From the NCBI GenBank assembly GCA_031290815.1, contig JAISLO010000161.1, forward strand, positions 1-8,901: 8,901 bases of DNA, written 5' to 3'. The translations under genes were made by a program, and so were the position numbers. The notes under the pieces are model-generated. The model had not been told where the DNA came from and ran no database searches. It worked only from the letters and a program-made list of their open reading frames with translations. This DNA comes from Synergistaceae bacterium. GTDB taxonomy: Bacteria > Synergistota > Synergistia > Synergistales > Synergistaceae. Numbering within the stretch: the stretch's first letter is position 1; the number at the start of each line of letters is the position of its first letter. Shown here piece by piece: positions 1-6,943 of the stretch.

Positions 1-1130
1 AGGTCCCGCAGAGACGAGGCGAGCGCGGCGCATATCGAGAGGTCCGAAGCCGGATCCTGAACATCGAGTCCGCCGGCGACGTTTAAATACACGTCGCAGC
101 TCCTCGAAAATATGCCGCATCTCCGCTCGAGAACGGCAAGCAAGAGCTGCAGTCTGTTCGTCTCTATGCCCCTCGACGTGCGCTTTGGGTAGGGAAACGG
201 CGTGGAACACGAGAGCGCCTGTATCTCGGCCAGTATGGGCCGTGAGCCCTCGAGCGCCACTCCCGCAGCGACTCCGGGTGAGGGGCGCTGAGAGGAGCTC
301 CAGAACAGCCTGCTCGGGTCTAGGACGGGAGTCAAACCGCGCTCGGTCATCTCGAATATCCCCAGCTCATCCGTGCTGCCAAAGCGGTTCTTCTCCGCCC
401 TCAGCAGCCTGTGGCGCGATGTCCTCTCGCCGGAGAAGAGCAGCACCACGTCGACCAGATGCTCCAGCGTCTTCGGTCCGGCAATCTGCCCCTGTTTAGT
501 GATGTGACCGACCATCACCGATGGTATGCCGCCCGACTTGGCGACCTCGGACACCCTCGATGCTACCATCCTCACCTGTCCGGGCGAACCGGCCCATCCG
601 CTCTCGTCATCCAGCCTGAACGACTGGACCGAATCGATGACGAGGAATTCATAGCCCTTCGCTGTCTCCAGCATGGACAACAGATCCGCCTCACAGAGCA
701 GGTCGAAGTTCCTCTCGACCAAGCTCAGCCGGCGCGCCCTTAGCGCGAGCTGTCCTGCGGATTCCTCCCCGGATATGTACAGGACCCTGCGCCCGGCGCG
801 AGCCATACACGCGCACGCCTGCATGAGCAGCGTCGACTTTCCGACTCCCGGCTCGCCCCCAAGCAGAACGACCCCTCCAAGCACCCAACCGCCGCCCGTG
901 ACCCTGTCGAGCTCGTCTATTCCAGACGAAATCCGCCTCTCTGGGGACACGTCCACGCTCGCTATGGCCGACGCCCTGACCTCTGAGATCACACCCGCCC
1001 TGTTCTCCTTCAGCGGGGTCTCCTCCGCCATAGTCCCCCACTCCCCGCACCCAGGGCATCTGCCGACGAGGGTAAGGCTCACGCAGCCGCATTCCGAGCA
1101 CCTGAAGCGAGTAATGTTCTTTTTAGCCAC
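1..1130 (-). CDS. radA: DNA repair protein RadA/Sms (3' end cut by window edge)
   Basis: This is a RecA-like ATPase that processes branched recombination intermediates and acts as a DnaB-like branch-migration helicase in the cytoplasm (family knowledge). I translated it by hand from a GTG at 1130; it stays open for 376 codons to the window edge without a frameshift. Seen in order: a four-cysteine zinc finger (C11-x2-C14 and C25-x2-C28), Walker A GEPGVGKS (about 92-99), Walker B FLVIDSV (about 162-168), the RadA-specific KNRFG motif (247-251), then the Lon-protease-like domain, including an LNVAGG stretch and a typical ASSLRD-like segment at the edge. Usual length is about 450-460 aa, so roughly 75-85 C-terminal residues lie outside the window. 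The GTG start is chosen because an in-frame TGA lies three codons upstream and any later start would lose the zinc finger. No clear Shine-Dalgarno is seen, so coupling to upstream translation is possible. It is the last visible gene of the minus-strand run, 81 nt after the DRTGG gene. Confidence 0.96.
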   Translation of the reverse strand, partial: MAKKNITRFRCSECGCVSLTLVGRCPGCGEWGTMAEETPLKENRAGVISEVRASAIASVDVSPERRISSGIDELDRVTGGGWVLGGVVLLGGEPGVGKSTLLMQACACMARAGRRVLYISGEESAGQLALRARRLSLVERNFDLLCEADLLSMLETAKGYEFLVIDSVQSFRLDDESGWAGSPGQVRMVASRVSEVAKSGGIPSVMVGHITKQGQIAGPKTLEHLVDVVLLFSGERTSRHRLLRAEKNRFGSTDELGIFEMTERGLTPVLDPSRLFWSSSQRPSPGVAAGVALEGSRPILAEIQALSCSTPFPYPKRTSRGIETNRLQLLLAVLERRCGIFSRSCDVYLNVAGGLDVQDPASDLSICAALASSLRD

Positions 1131-1203
1131 GGCTCGTCAGATCCGCGAACGCCCGAACAAGCCCGGATGCGGCGGGCGGCGTTTTTCCAGGTTTGTCCGG
1201 CAT
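1123..1203 (-). CDS. Possible 26-aa small ORF overlapping the radA start
   Basis: An ATG at 1201-1203 opens 26 codons (MPDKPGKTPPAASGLVRAFA followed by DLTSRG) and ends at a TAA that overlaps the first codons of radA by 8 nt. A GAGGA sequence lies about 3-4 nt before the ATG, immediately after the stop of the DRTGG gene. It fills most of the 81-nt gap between DRTGG and radA. Because radA starts at GTG without a clear ribosome-binding site, terminating ribosomes from this ORF could deliver translation to radA. The peptide shows no recognisable domain, and an ORF this short can arise by chance in GC-rich DNA. It is therefore a candidate only. Confidence 0.25.
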   Translation of the reverse strand: MPDKPGKTPPAASGLVRAFADLTSRG

Positions 1204-1211
1204 GAGTCCTC

Positions 1212-1595
1212 TCAAAGACACGGCTTGATCCCCGCCTCGTACAGGAGCCCGACCGTGTAGAACATGCTCTTTGCGGTCAGCAGCAGCGGTATATCGCTCT
1301 CCACGGCCTGCGAAATCGTCATGTCCGGAGGTTGTTTTCCATTGACGAAGAGAACAGCCGGTATCTCCATCAACTGGGCGGTCTCCAGAGTCTCGAAGCC
1401 GGCGAGGCCAGTTATGAGCAGCGCGCCCGGATAGCAGAACGCGATCACGTCGCTCATGAGATCGCTTGCATACGCATAAGGCACCGAGACAGAATCCAGT
1501 TTTTCCCCTCCGCAGAGCACCTTGGAGTCTAGTATGGCGACAATATCGTTTAACGTCAAATTACTCAACCCCCAAACATTATTATGATCGGACAT
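1212..1595 (-). CDS. DRTGG-domain protein (small stand-alone form)
   Basis: This 127-aa protein matches from memory the short single-domain DRTGG proteins (Pfam DRTGG) common in Clostridia, Thermotogae and Synergistota. Seen: an N-terminal LTLNDIVAILDSKVLCGGE segment, the typical ASDLMSDV block (43-50), then a hydrophobic GALLITGL strand, FVNGKQP (83-89) and a C-terminal LLYEAGI. No signal peptide or membrane span is apparent, so it is probably cytosolic. The molecular function is not established. The domain is also found between CBS or phosphotransacetylase modules and in HPr-kinase-like contexts, which suggests ligand binding. Its ATG lies 9 nt after the upstream stop, with GGGGAG at 1600-1605 overlapping that stop codon, so the two genes are probably co-translated. 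The family's more usual neighbours (serine-kinase-like regulators, hydrogenase or PHP genes) are absent here. Confidence 0.8.
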   Translation of the reverse strand: MSDHNNVWGLSNLTLNDIVAILDSKVLCGGEKLDSVSVPYAYASDLMSDVIAFCYPGALLITGLAGFETLETAQLMEIPAVLFVNGKQPPDMTISQAVESDIPLLLTAKSMFYTVGLLYEAGIKPCL

Positions 1596-1604
1596 TCGTC
1601 TCCC

Positions 1605-2831
1605 CTACTCGGACGCCTCCGATGAAAAGACCTCGACCCTCCCGAATGACTTGAATCCCCGTTTCTCTATCCTGAGCACGCCAAAACTTCTGGAGACGGG
1701 ACGATGGGTCGCAGGGTTTATCGAAATGTCCTCGTCCATCAGAGGAATGCCGCTCGTCGCAGCCAGCGCGCTCGCAAGAGGTTGAATCCTGTTGGACGCC
1801 GTCTCCATGTGAGCGGCGATCACCCACTTGGCTAGGGCGAAGGCCTTAGCGGCCGCCACGGTATCCTCAGGGTCGACGTTGAGCATGTCTCGAACCTTGA
1901 TGGCTATATTCCTCCTCCCCACGTCGTTTCTGATCAGGAGCACGTCCTTGTCCACAAGTATCAAGCCCTCGGCATCGAGCAGTATCCGGTGCTGATTTCC
2001 GGCGTAATAAACGACCGATCCGCTAGACTTGACGTGGATGGTTCTCCAGATCGACAGCGCCGCCATGGCGTCAAGCCAGCAGGTGAAGACCTCGAAGCCG
2101 CCGGCCTCGGCGTTCCTCACCTGGGAGTTGAACTGATCCTGTCTGTAGGCCGAAACGGACATGTCGACGGCCCCGATTCCCCTGGCCGCGAGAAATTTCG
2201 TGTTCAGCTCGGCGCCCTTCGCGAGTTTCTCGGACATCATATCGGTCATCACCGCGACTTTTTTCTGTGGTTCCTCCGCCGCCGCGACCTCGGCCAGAGC
2301 GTTGGCCCTGGCGAAATACGGCAGGTCCAACGCGAAGAGATATGGATTGACCACGCCGGCCGCGCTGTCGATTATGGCCAGGTCCTCTCCCCCTGCAAAA
2401 TCGACCGGCGGACCGTTCGATGTGCACAGGCGCATGAGGGCTTCGTCCATTTCTCCGCCGCCGAAGCTGACTATCACTCCGGCACCCATGGAGCGCCATG
2501 CCGCCATTCGTTCATTCAGCCCGGAGGGCCGAGAAATGCTCGAGAACATGAACGTGACCTCATGGCCCCGTATGGCGTCCCGCCGAAGCGAAATTTCCCT
2601 TTCCGCCGAGCGCATCGCGGCCTTTATCGACCTGCCGGACGGAGAGTCCCAGCCCTCCGGAGGGGGCACCACGACGACCGGCCACGCCCAGCCCTCCTTC
2701 ACGCCCGAAAGACTGTCCTCCGGAAACGGGCTCCCGGCGCCGGCGACGCCCGGAATCAAGCAGAACAGCAGGATAAGCGCCGACAGGAATGACAATATTT
2801 TTACTCTGAGCGCCGCCTCGCCGTAACGCAT
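1605..2831 (-). CDS. Periplasmic binding protein-like, type I (branched-chain amino-acid-binding family), no lipobox
   Basis: With the ATG at 2831 this is a 408-aa secreted protein. The start is chosen because GGAGGTGG (2841-2848) sits at usable spacing and translation then begins directly at a signal peptide: R9/K11, hydrophobic core about 12-26, probable cleavage near AGA (30-32). A longer reading from TTG at 2885 would put 18 charged, unlikely residues in front. There is no lipobox cysteine, so a soluble periplasmic form is expected. The body resembles Leu/Ile/Val-type substrate-binding proteins. One lobe contains KKVAVMTDMMSEKLAKGAEL and an AYRQDQFNSQVRNAEAGG stretch. The last 100 residues resemble the family's C-terminus, with an AKAFALAKWVIAAH helix and a GVLRIEKRGF strand. 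The ligand cannot be read from sequence. It lies 76 nt after hisIE and 9 nt before the DRTGG gene, with no permease or ATPase genes nearby. Assignment is by pattern resemblance, so the family is fairly secure but the function is not. Confidence 0.72.
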   Translation of the reverse strand: MRYGEAALRVKILSFLSALILLFCLIPGVAGAGSPFPEDSLSGVKEGWAWPVVVVPPPEGWDSPSGRSIKAAMRSAEREISLRRDAIRGHEVTFMFSSISRPSGLNERMAAWRSMGAGVIVSFGGGEMDEALMRLCTSNGPPVDFAGGEDLAIIDSAAGVVNPYLFALDLPYFARANALAEVAAAEEPQKKVAVMTDMMSEKLAKGAELNTKFLAARGIGAVDMSVSAYRQDQFNSQVRNAEAGGFEVFTCWLDAMAALSIWRTIHVKSSGSVVYYAGNQHRILLDAEGLILVDKDVLLIRNDVGRRNIAIKVRDMLNVDPEDTVAAAKAFALAKWVIAAHMETASNRIQPLASALAATSGIPLMDEDISINPATHRPVSRSFGVLRIEKRGFKSFGRVEVFSSEASE

Positions 2832-2907
2832 CGGATTACGCCACCTCCCCATCATGATTTCGAGATTTTCCCTCATGCCCGTCAAGTTGTCAGCAGCAGC
2901 CCGACGG

Positions 2908-3555
2908 TCATATTTTCTTTTTATGCCTCGCCCTCAGCTCGCCCACTACCTCGTCGAGCGGGACCCCTGCCGAAATGCACGCGACCAGCAGATGGTATAG
3001 GAGATCGGCGGCTTCGTAACGAAATTCGTCCCGCCCGCCCGCCGCGAGGGCCAGCGCCGTCTCCACGCCCTCCTCTCCCACCTTCTGCGCCACGCGCTGT
3101 CTTCCGCTCGCAAGCAGCCTGGCGGTGTAACTCTCTTCCGGAGAATCCTGTCCTCGCGCCTCCAGGTACCTGTAAAGCTCAGACATGAATGTTCCCGCGC
3201 CCTGGAGATTGTCCGTACCGAGGAGTGTCTGGAAGAAACATGTCCGTCTCCCGGTGTGGCAGGCTGGACCAGCCGGTTCGACGAGCGCGAGCAGGGTGTC
3301 CCCGTCGCAGTCGACTCGGATCTCTGAGACTTTCATCCTGCTGCCGCTCATAGCCCCCTTGTGCCATATCTCCCCGCGCGAGCGGCTCCACAGAACGAGC
3401 TCGCCGCTCTCGGCCGTCCTGCGCAGCGCCTCTTCGTTCGCCCAGGCGGTCATCAGAACCTCCGCCGTGTTTACATCTTGCACAACCACGGTCACGAGAC
3501 CCCGCTCATCAAATTTTATCATTTTCATCCTGTCAGTAAAATCACAATAAACCAT
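2908..3555 (-). CDS. hisIE: Bifunctional phosphoribosyl-AMP cyclohydrolase / phosphoribosyl-ATP pyrophosphatase (HisIE)
   Basis: This enzyme catalyses steps 2 and 3 of histidine biosynthesis: PR-ATP to PR-AMP (HisE half) and PR-AMP to ProFAR (HisI half). The HisI half (about 12-115) shows WSRSRGEIWHKG (56-67), the metal-binding DCDGD (82-86) and PACHTGRRTCF (98-107), whose two cysteines bind zinc in the family. The HisE half (about 124-210) shows QKVGEEGVE (157-165) and EAADLLYHLL (181-190). The total of 215 aa is normal for the fused form. Start: the ATG at 3555 has AAGGA 9 nt upstream. An internal ATG at 3522 has AGGA 5 nt upstream and gives MIKFDERGL, closer to the family N-terminus, so either start is possible. 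It lies 36 nt after hisA, in the same operon. Confidence 0.96.
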   Translation of the reverse strand: MVYCDFTDRMKMIKFDERGLVTVVVQDVNTAEVLMTAWANEEALRRTAESGELVLWSRSRGEIWHKGAMSGSRMKVSEIRVDCDGDTLLALVEPAGPACHTGRRTCFFQTLLGTDNLQGAGTFMSELYRYLEARGQDSPEESYTARLLASGRQRVAQKVGEEGVETALALAAGGRDEFRYEAADLLYHLLVACISAGVPLDEVVGELRARHKKKI

Positions 3556-3591
3556 GCCTCAACGTCCTTCTCCAAAGCGCCTGCCGCGCGT

Positions 3592-4302
3592 CTATTCCTT
3601 TGCGATTCTGATCGCCTCTTCGAGGTCGAAATCTCCCTCGTAAAGGGCCTTCCCCACGACGGCCCCGGCGACCCCTACCTCCTTCAGCTTCAATATGTCT
3701 TCCAGCGTTGTCACGCCGCCCGCCGCCACTATTCTCGTCGTGTCGCTCACGAGCGGCTTGTATATCTCGATGTTGGGGCCGCTTAAGGTTCCGTCGTTGT
3801 CCACCGACGTGACCAGAAACGTCCTGAATCCGGCGGAATAAAGCTTCGCGAGGCACTTGCTCGGCGTCATCCCGGTGTACTCGTACCACCCGGACATGAC
3901 GACCTTGTTGTCCTTCACGTCTATCGCCGGCATCAGCGAGGTATTGAATGTCTGATACAGCTCCAGAGCCATGTCATCCCTTTTGAAGAGGATGCTCCCT
4001 ACCATGGCTCTCCACGCGCCGGCGCGTATCGCGTCGGTTATCGCTCCTCTGCTGCGAAGGCCTCCGCCGTACTCAACGAACATGCCCAGCCGCCCGATCT
4101 TGGCCAAAATGTCGAGATGCCTGGGGTAGCCCATCTGCGCTCCCTCCAGGTCGACCACGTGCAGGTGGGTGCACCCCTTCTGGACAAACGACGTCGCCAG
4201 CGCATAGGGGTCCTCGTCATACGAGGTCCTGTTGTTGAAATCACCCTTTGTCAGCCTGACGACCTTTCCCTTGTAAAGATCTATCGCAGGGAGGATGATC
4301 AA
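3592..4302 (-). CDS. hisA: ProFAR isomerase HisA (1-(5-phosphoribosyl)-5-[(5-phosphoribosylamino)methylideneamino]imidazole-4-carboxamide isomerase)
   Basis: HisA is a TIM-barrel enzyme that isomerises ProFAR to PRFAR, the fourth step of the pathway. A TTG start at 4302 gives 236 aa beginning MIILPAIDLYKGKVVRL, exactly where the family normally begins. GGGGGAG lies 5 nt upstream, and the TTG overlaps the hisB stop (TTGA), indicating translational coupling. A reading from an ATG at 4455 would add 51 residues from within hisB and is rejected. Seen: the catalytic aspartates D8 (AIDLYKG) and D128 (PAIDVKDNK), the VDLEGA strand (50-55), the EYGGGLRS phosphate loop (77-84), DGTLSGPN (170-177) and a second phosphate-binding AAGGV loop (193-197). 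The usual T-D-I before the DG motif reads T-S-V here, a mild deviation. Confidence 0.96.
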   Translation of the reverse strand: MIILPAIDLYKGKVVRLTKGDFNNRTSYDEDPYALATSFVQKGCTHLHVVDLEGAQMGYPRHLDILAKIGRLGMFVEYGGGLRSRGAITDAIRAGAWRAMVGSILFKRDDMALELYQTFNTSLMPAIDVKDNKVVMSGWYEYTGMTPSKCLAKLYSAGFRTFLVTSVDNDGTLSGPNIEIYKPLVSDTTRIVAAGGVTTLEDILKLKEVGVAGAVVGKALYEGDFDLEEAIRIAKE

Positions 4303-4877
4303 ATCCACTCCCCCTTTGTGCTGGGGGCGATGTCCGCTGGAGAGAGGGCCATGTCCAGCGCCGTTCCAACCCCTTTGAAGACGGCCTCCGCGGCGTGGTG
4401 CGAGTTGTCGGCGGCGAGCAGGGCTACGTGCAGCGTGGATCTCGACTCGCGGCAAAACCCGCGGAAGAACTCGGGGACCAGTTCGAGGTCAAAATCACCG
4501 CACCGGTCGGCAGGAAATCTCCCCTCCCAGTACAGCCCGCCCCGCCCGCTGATATCCAGCGCCACCCGGGCGAGCGAGCCATCCATCGGGAGAAGGCACC
4601 ACCCGTATCTTCTCCTGTTCATCTCCTTGGAGGCGATCATTTTGAGCAGCGCCATCCCGGCCGCTATTCCAATGTCCTCGACTATGTGATGAGAGTCCAC
4701 ATGCATGTCTCCAGACGCCTCGACCGCAAGTCCCAGGCGGCCTCTGTGCGACATCAGGTCGAGCATGTGAGCGAGGAATCCGCACGGAATTCTCACCCCT
4801 CCTTCGACTGGCTCGGACGGATGCGAGATCGACAGGGTCACGGACGTCTCCTTCGTGTTACGGGTTATGCTTGACAT
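4299..4877 (-). CDS. hisB: Imidazoleglycerol-phosphate dehydratase HisB (monofunctional)
   Basis: This manganese enzyme converts imidazole glycerol phosphate to imidazole acetol phosphate. The chosen ATG at 4877 gives 192 aa, the usual size of a stand-alone dehydratase. It has a strong AGGTGG (4885-4890) 7 nt upstream and starts MSSITRNTKETSVTL, as the family does. An in-frame ATG at 4952 would add 25 unrelated residues. Seen: GFLAHML (33-39) carrying the conserved histidine, DSHHIVEDIG (61-70), NSHHAAEAVFKGVG (158-171) and the C-terminal PSTKGEW (185-191). These are the repeated HHxxE metal-ligand motifs. The usual FxDHM has alanine in place of aspartate. There is no N-terminal HAD phosphatase domain as in enterobacterial HisB, so histidinol-phosphate phosphatase must be encoded separately. 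It lies 110 nt after hisG and overlaps the hisA start. Confidence 0.96.
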   Translation of the reverse strand: MSSITRNTKETSVTLSISHPSEPVEGGVRIPCGFLAHMLDLMSHRGRLGLAVEASGDMHVDSHHIVEDIGIAAGMALLKMIASKEMNRRRYGWCLLPMDGSLARVALDISGRGGLYWEGRFPADRCGDFDLELVPEFFRGFCRESRSTLHVALLAADNSHHAAEAVFKGVGTALDMALSPADIAPSTKGEWI

Positions 4878-4884
4878 ATCCCCA

Positions 4885-4890
4885 CCACCT
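4885..4890 (-). promoter_or_regulatory. Ribosome binding site that fixes the hisB start
   Basis: AGGTGG (part of GAGGTGG) lies 7 nt before the ATG at 4877. It supports this start over the in-frame ATG at 4952, which has no comparable site. Confidence 0.7.
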
Positions 4891-4957
4891 CGAAGCTGAT
4901 TTGTTGTCTCGGGCGCCGGAGGGCAAAGATCCAAAACGCGGACAGGGCCCATATTAA

Positions 4958-4981
4958 AAAAACGGCTGAATCTCCGTTTTT
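4958..4981 (-). terminator. Weak terminator- or attenuator-like hairpin between hisG and hisB
   Basis: On the minus strand, just after the hisG stop, AAAAACGG and CCGTTTTT are separated by an 8-nt loop, and the right arm runs into seven T residues. Only three of the eight pairs are G-C, so the stem is weak; full termination seems unlikely because the his genes continue downstream. It may lower read-through from hisZG to hisBA, or it may be incidental AT-rich spacer. Confidence 0.3.
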
Positions 4982-4988
4982 ATCGATT
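4980..4988 (-). promoter_or_regulatory. Single AATCGATAA site at the hisG stop codon
   Basis: Read on the minus strand, AATCGATAA overlaps the hisG TAA stop. The same 9-mer makes up both arms of the inverted repeat at 7020-7045. I found no other copy when scanning this window. It may be a half-site for the same DNA-binding protein or a coincidence in AT-rich spacer. Confidence 0.2.
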
Positions 4989-5650
4989 TAATCAGCGTTT
5001 TCCCCGTTCTCTCCGCCGCTCGATACGAAATCTTCCACGGCCTCCACTACGGATCTCAGCGAGCCCCATCTGAGCTGAAGAGCTCCAAACCCGGCGACCA
5101 GCCGCAGGGAGACCTCGGCGGTGCGTTTTATCACTGCGAGACCGTTTGCCCTGAGCGTACCGCCGGTCTGAACTATGTCGAATATGCAGTCGGCCAGGCC
5201 CAAGGCCGGCGCGAGCTCCACGGAGCCGTTCAGGTAAAGTGTCCTGATCTGAACCCCCCATGCCGCAAAGGTCCTCCGCGCGGTCCTCTGATATTTGGTG
5301 CCGACGCGGAGCCCCATGAGACTGCTCGCGTGGCCCGAAAAACGCCTGGCGAGCTCCTCCGGACCGGCCACTGCCATATAGCATCTGCCGCGCCCGGTAT
5401 CCAGAAGCTCGGTCAGGTCCGCATCCGATTCCTCTGTCACGTCGCTGCCGACCAGGGCGAGATCCGCCACGCCCTGAGAGACGAGCGTTGGTATGTCAGA
5501 GGGCTTGCCCATGAGAAAGCGATATTCCCCCTCGTCGATCACGAGGTTTCTGCCGGCGTCCTTCAGCCGGCCCACCGGCAAACCGGCGCCCTGTATTATC
5601 TCCACGCACGAGTCGAACGACCTGCCGGTCGGAAGGGCTATGACAGGCAT
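4988..5650 (-). CDS. hisG: ATP phosphoribosyltransferase catalytic subunit HisG, short form
   Basis: HisG catalyses the committed first step, ATP + PRPP to PR-ATP. At 220 aa it is the short form that lacks the C-terminal regulatory domain and needs HisZ, which is encoded immediately upstream. Seen: the N-terminal ALPTGRS loop (5-11), DIPTLVSQGVADLALVGSD (52-70), TKYQRTARR (118-126), NGSVELAPALGLAD (141-154) and the PRPP-binding DIVQTGGTLRANGL loop (158-171). The ATG at 5650 overlaps the hisZ TGA by 1 nt (TGATG), so the two subunits are probably translated in a coupled way and in step. The last 12 residues are Gly/Glu/Asn-rich and probably disordered. Feedback inhibition by histidine would be expected to act through HisZ. 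Confidence 0.97.
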   Translation of the reverse strand: MPVIALPTGRSFDSCVEIIQGAGLPVGRLKDAGRNLVIDEGEYRFLMGKPSDIPTLVSQGVADLALVGSDVTEESDADLTELLDTGRGRCYMAVAGPEELARRFSGHASSLMGLRVGTKYQRTARRTFAAWGVQIRTLYLNGSVELAPALGLADCIFDIVQTGGTLRANGLAVIKRTAEVSLRLVAGFGALQLRWGSLRSVVEAVEDFVSSGGENGENAD

Positions 5651-6849
5651 CAGAGCGCGCCCCCAACGGAATCCGGCCGTGTTCTTCCCCCGGTGGAGAC
5701 GTCGACGGCATAATCATCCCGGAGGTTCACCCACCAGCGGCAGCCCCTCGACACAGCGAAGTTTCTGGATTCGAGATCGTCGGGGTTCCAGCTTATCTCG
5801 AACGATATTCCCCTCTCGGCGAGGCCGGACGCATATCTCAGGGATTCCGACGGGGACAGGTTCCCGGACCAGATCATCACTCGGGCCGGACGCGCCTCGG
5901 GACGGCGGGCAAGCGCGAGTTCCCTCAGGCTCAGCCCGAATCCCACCGCCTGGCACGAGAAGCGCACGTCGGACAGCAGCCCCTCGTACCTGCCGCCTCC
6001 GCCGAGGAATCCGCCATCCCCGGAGGCATACACGTTGAATATGGGACCTCGGTAGTATCCCAAGTCCCTTATAAAACCCAGATCTATCCTCACCCTGTCG
6101 CGGTATCCAAGGTGTTCGAGCGACGAGCAGATCTCGCGCAGCGAGTGCAGGGGCGTCCTGGAGCCGACGATCTCCTCCGCCCCGTCCAGAATTTCGTCCG
6201 GTCCCTTGAGCTTGGGCAGTTTAGAGAGGATCTCCCTGTCAGCCTCAGTGATCCCGTCCGCTCCGTTCACTATGCGGCAATAAGCCGAATATTCGCCGTT
6301 CTGCAGCCTCTCGACAAGCTGATCGGCGATGTTTCCGGGGAGATTCGCGAAGAGCCTCGGGACGATGGACGAGTCGCCGAGCACTATGACGGACTCCGTG
6401 AGGCCCAAGGAGTCCAGAGCCTTCATGAGGAGCGCCAGCACCTCGACGTCGGAGCCTATTCCCTCCCAGCCGAGCAGTTCGACCCCAACCTGCGTGTCCT
6501 CGAGGTTTTCCCTCGGCGGTCGGGGGACGGCAAACACCCTGTCCGCGTAGCAGAGCCTCAGCGGAAACTCCTCCGGCGCGTAATGCAACGCCATATATGA
6601 GAGCGCCGACAGGGTTATATCCGCCCTCATGCAGCACGGGTCTCCAAACGGACTGTTTAACGAGATGATCCTCTCGCGGCGTCTTCTCGGAAGGTTCTTC
6701 ATCACTCCCTCGAGCAGCTGAAACTCGGCGGGGTTGAATGGGTTGTAACCGTATGACGCGAACATTCCCATCGTTTTATTTCTGCATTCCTCCATGCAGC
6801 GGGCAAGCTCTCCGCCGATACTTGCGCACCCCCTGGGGGTAATGTTCAT
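5650..6849 (-). CDS. hisZ: ATP phosphoribosyltransferase regulatory subunit HisZ
   Basis: HisZ is a catalytically inactive paralogue of histidyl-tRNA synthetase that assembles with short HisG into a hetero-octamer and carries allosteric control by histidine (family knowledge). It is about 399 aa. Seen: the class II synthetase-like core with MRADITLSALSYMALHY (about 74-90), the RIDLGFIRDLGYYRGPIF segment (about 254-271) matching the family's histidine-binding region, and LGGGGRYEGLL (about 282-292), the HisRS-like motif. The C-terminal anticodon-binding domain of true HisRS appears reduced to a short alpha/beta tail. Start: the ATG at 6849 has AGGAG (6860-6864) 10 nt upstream. A TTG at 6852 is only one codon longer with 7-nt spacing and is equally possible. 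It is the first gene of the minus-strand operon. Confidence 0.94.
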   Translation of the reverse strand: MNITPRGCASIGGELARCMEECRNKTMGMFASYGYNPFNPAEFQLLEGVMKNLPRRRRERIISLNSPFGDPCCMRADITLSALSYMALHYAPEEFPLRLCYADRVFAVPRPPRENLEDTQVGVELLGWEGIGSDVEVLALLMKALDSLGLTESVIVLGDSSIVPRLFANLPGNIADQLVERLQNGEYSAYCRIVNGADGITEADREILSKLPKLKGPDEILDGAEEIVGSRTPLHSLREICSSLEHLGYRDRVRIDLGFIRDLGYYRGPIFNVYASGDGGFLGGGGRYEGLLSDVRFSCQAVGFGLSLRELALARRPEARPARVMIWSGNLSPSESLRYASGLAERGISFEISWNPDDLESRNFAVSRGCRWWVNLRDDYAVDVSTGGRTRPDSVGGAL

Positions 6850-6943
6850 CAACCCGCAGCTCCTTCCCTATTCACTCATCCTCAAAGAACTTCTCATCGT
6901 TCCCGCCGTTATTTCGAGGAATCTTGCGCGCGGCGCATTTTTG

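Noticed and set aside
691..1101. Minus-strand 136-codon frame overlapping radA
   Set aside because: It is radA read in another frame; the true frame carries the zinc finger and Walker motifs. There is no frameshift, since radA stays open from 1130 to the edge.
1131..1211. GCCCG/CGGGC repeats in the DRTGG-radA gap as a terminator
   Set aside because: The 5-bp stems have competing partners and no T-run follows them in the minus-strand direction.
1989..2826. Long plus-strand open frames of 267 and 221 codons across the binding-protein gene
   Set aside because: They are antisense to a gene with a signal peptide and recognisable family pattern. Their translations are rich in Arg, Pro and Ser with no domain, as expected of shadow frames in GC-rich DNA.
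4303..4455. HisA start 51 codons upstream within hisB
   Set aside because: The added Arg/Gly-rich residues are hisB in another frame, and the family begins at MIILPAID, coded from the TTG at 4302.
4878..4952. Upstream ATG of hisB giving 25 extra residues
   Set aside because: The extension is unlike family N-termini, and the ATG at 4877 has a strong Shine-Dalgarno.
6853..6938. Mini-ORFs in the hisZ leader (9 codons each, from ATGs at 6938 and near 6895) as attenuation leader peptides
   Set aside because: Neither contains a histidine codon, and there is no convincing terminator/antiterminator pair.
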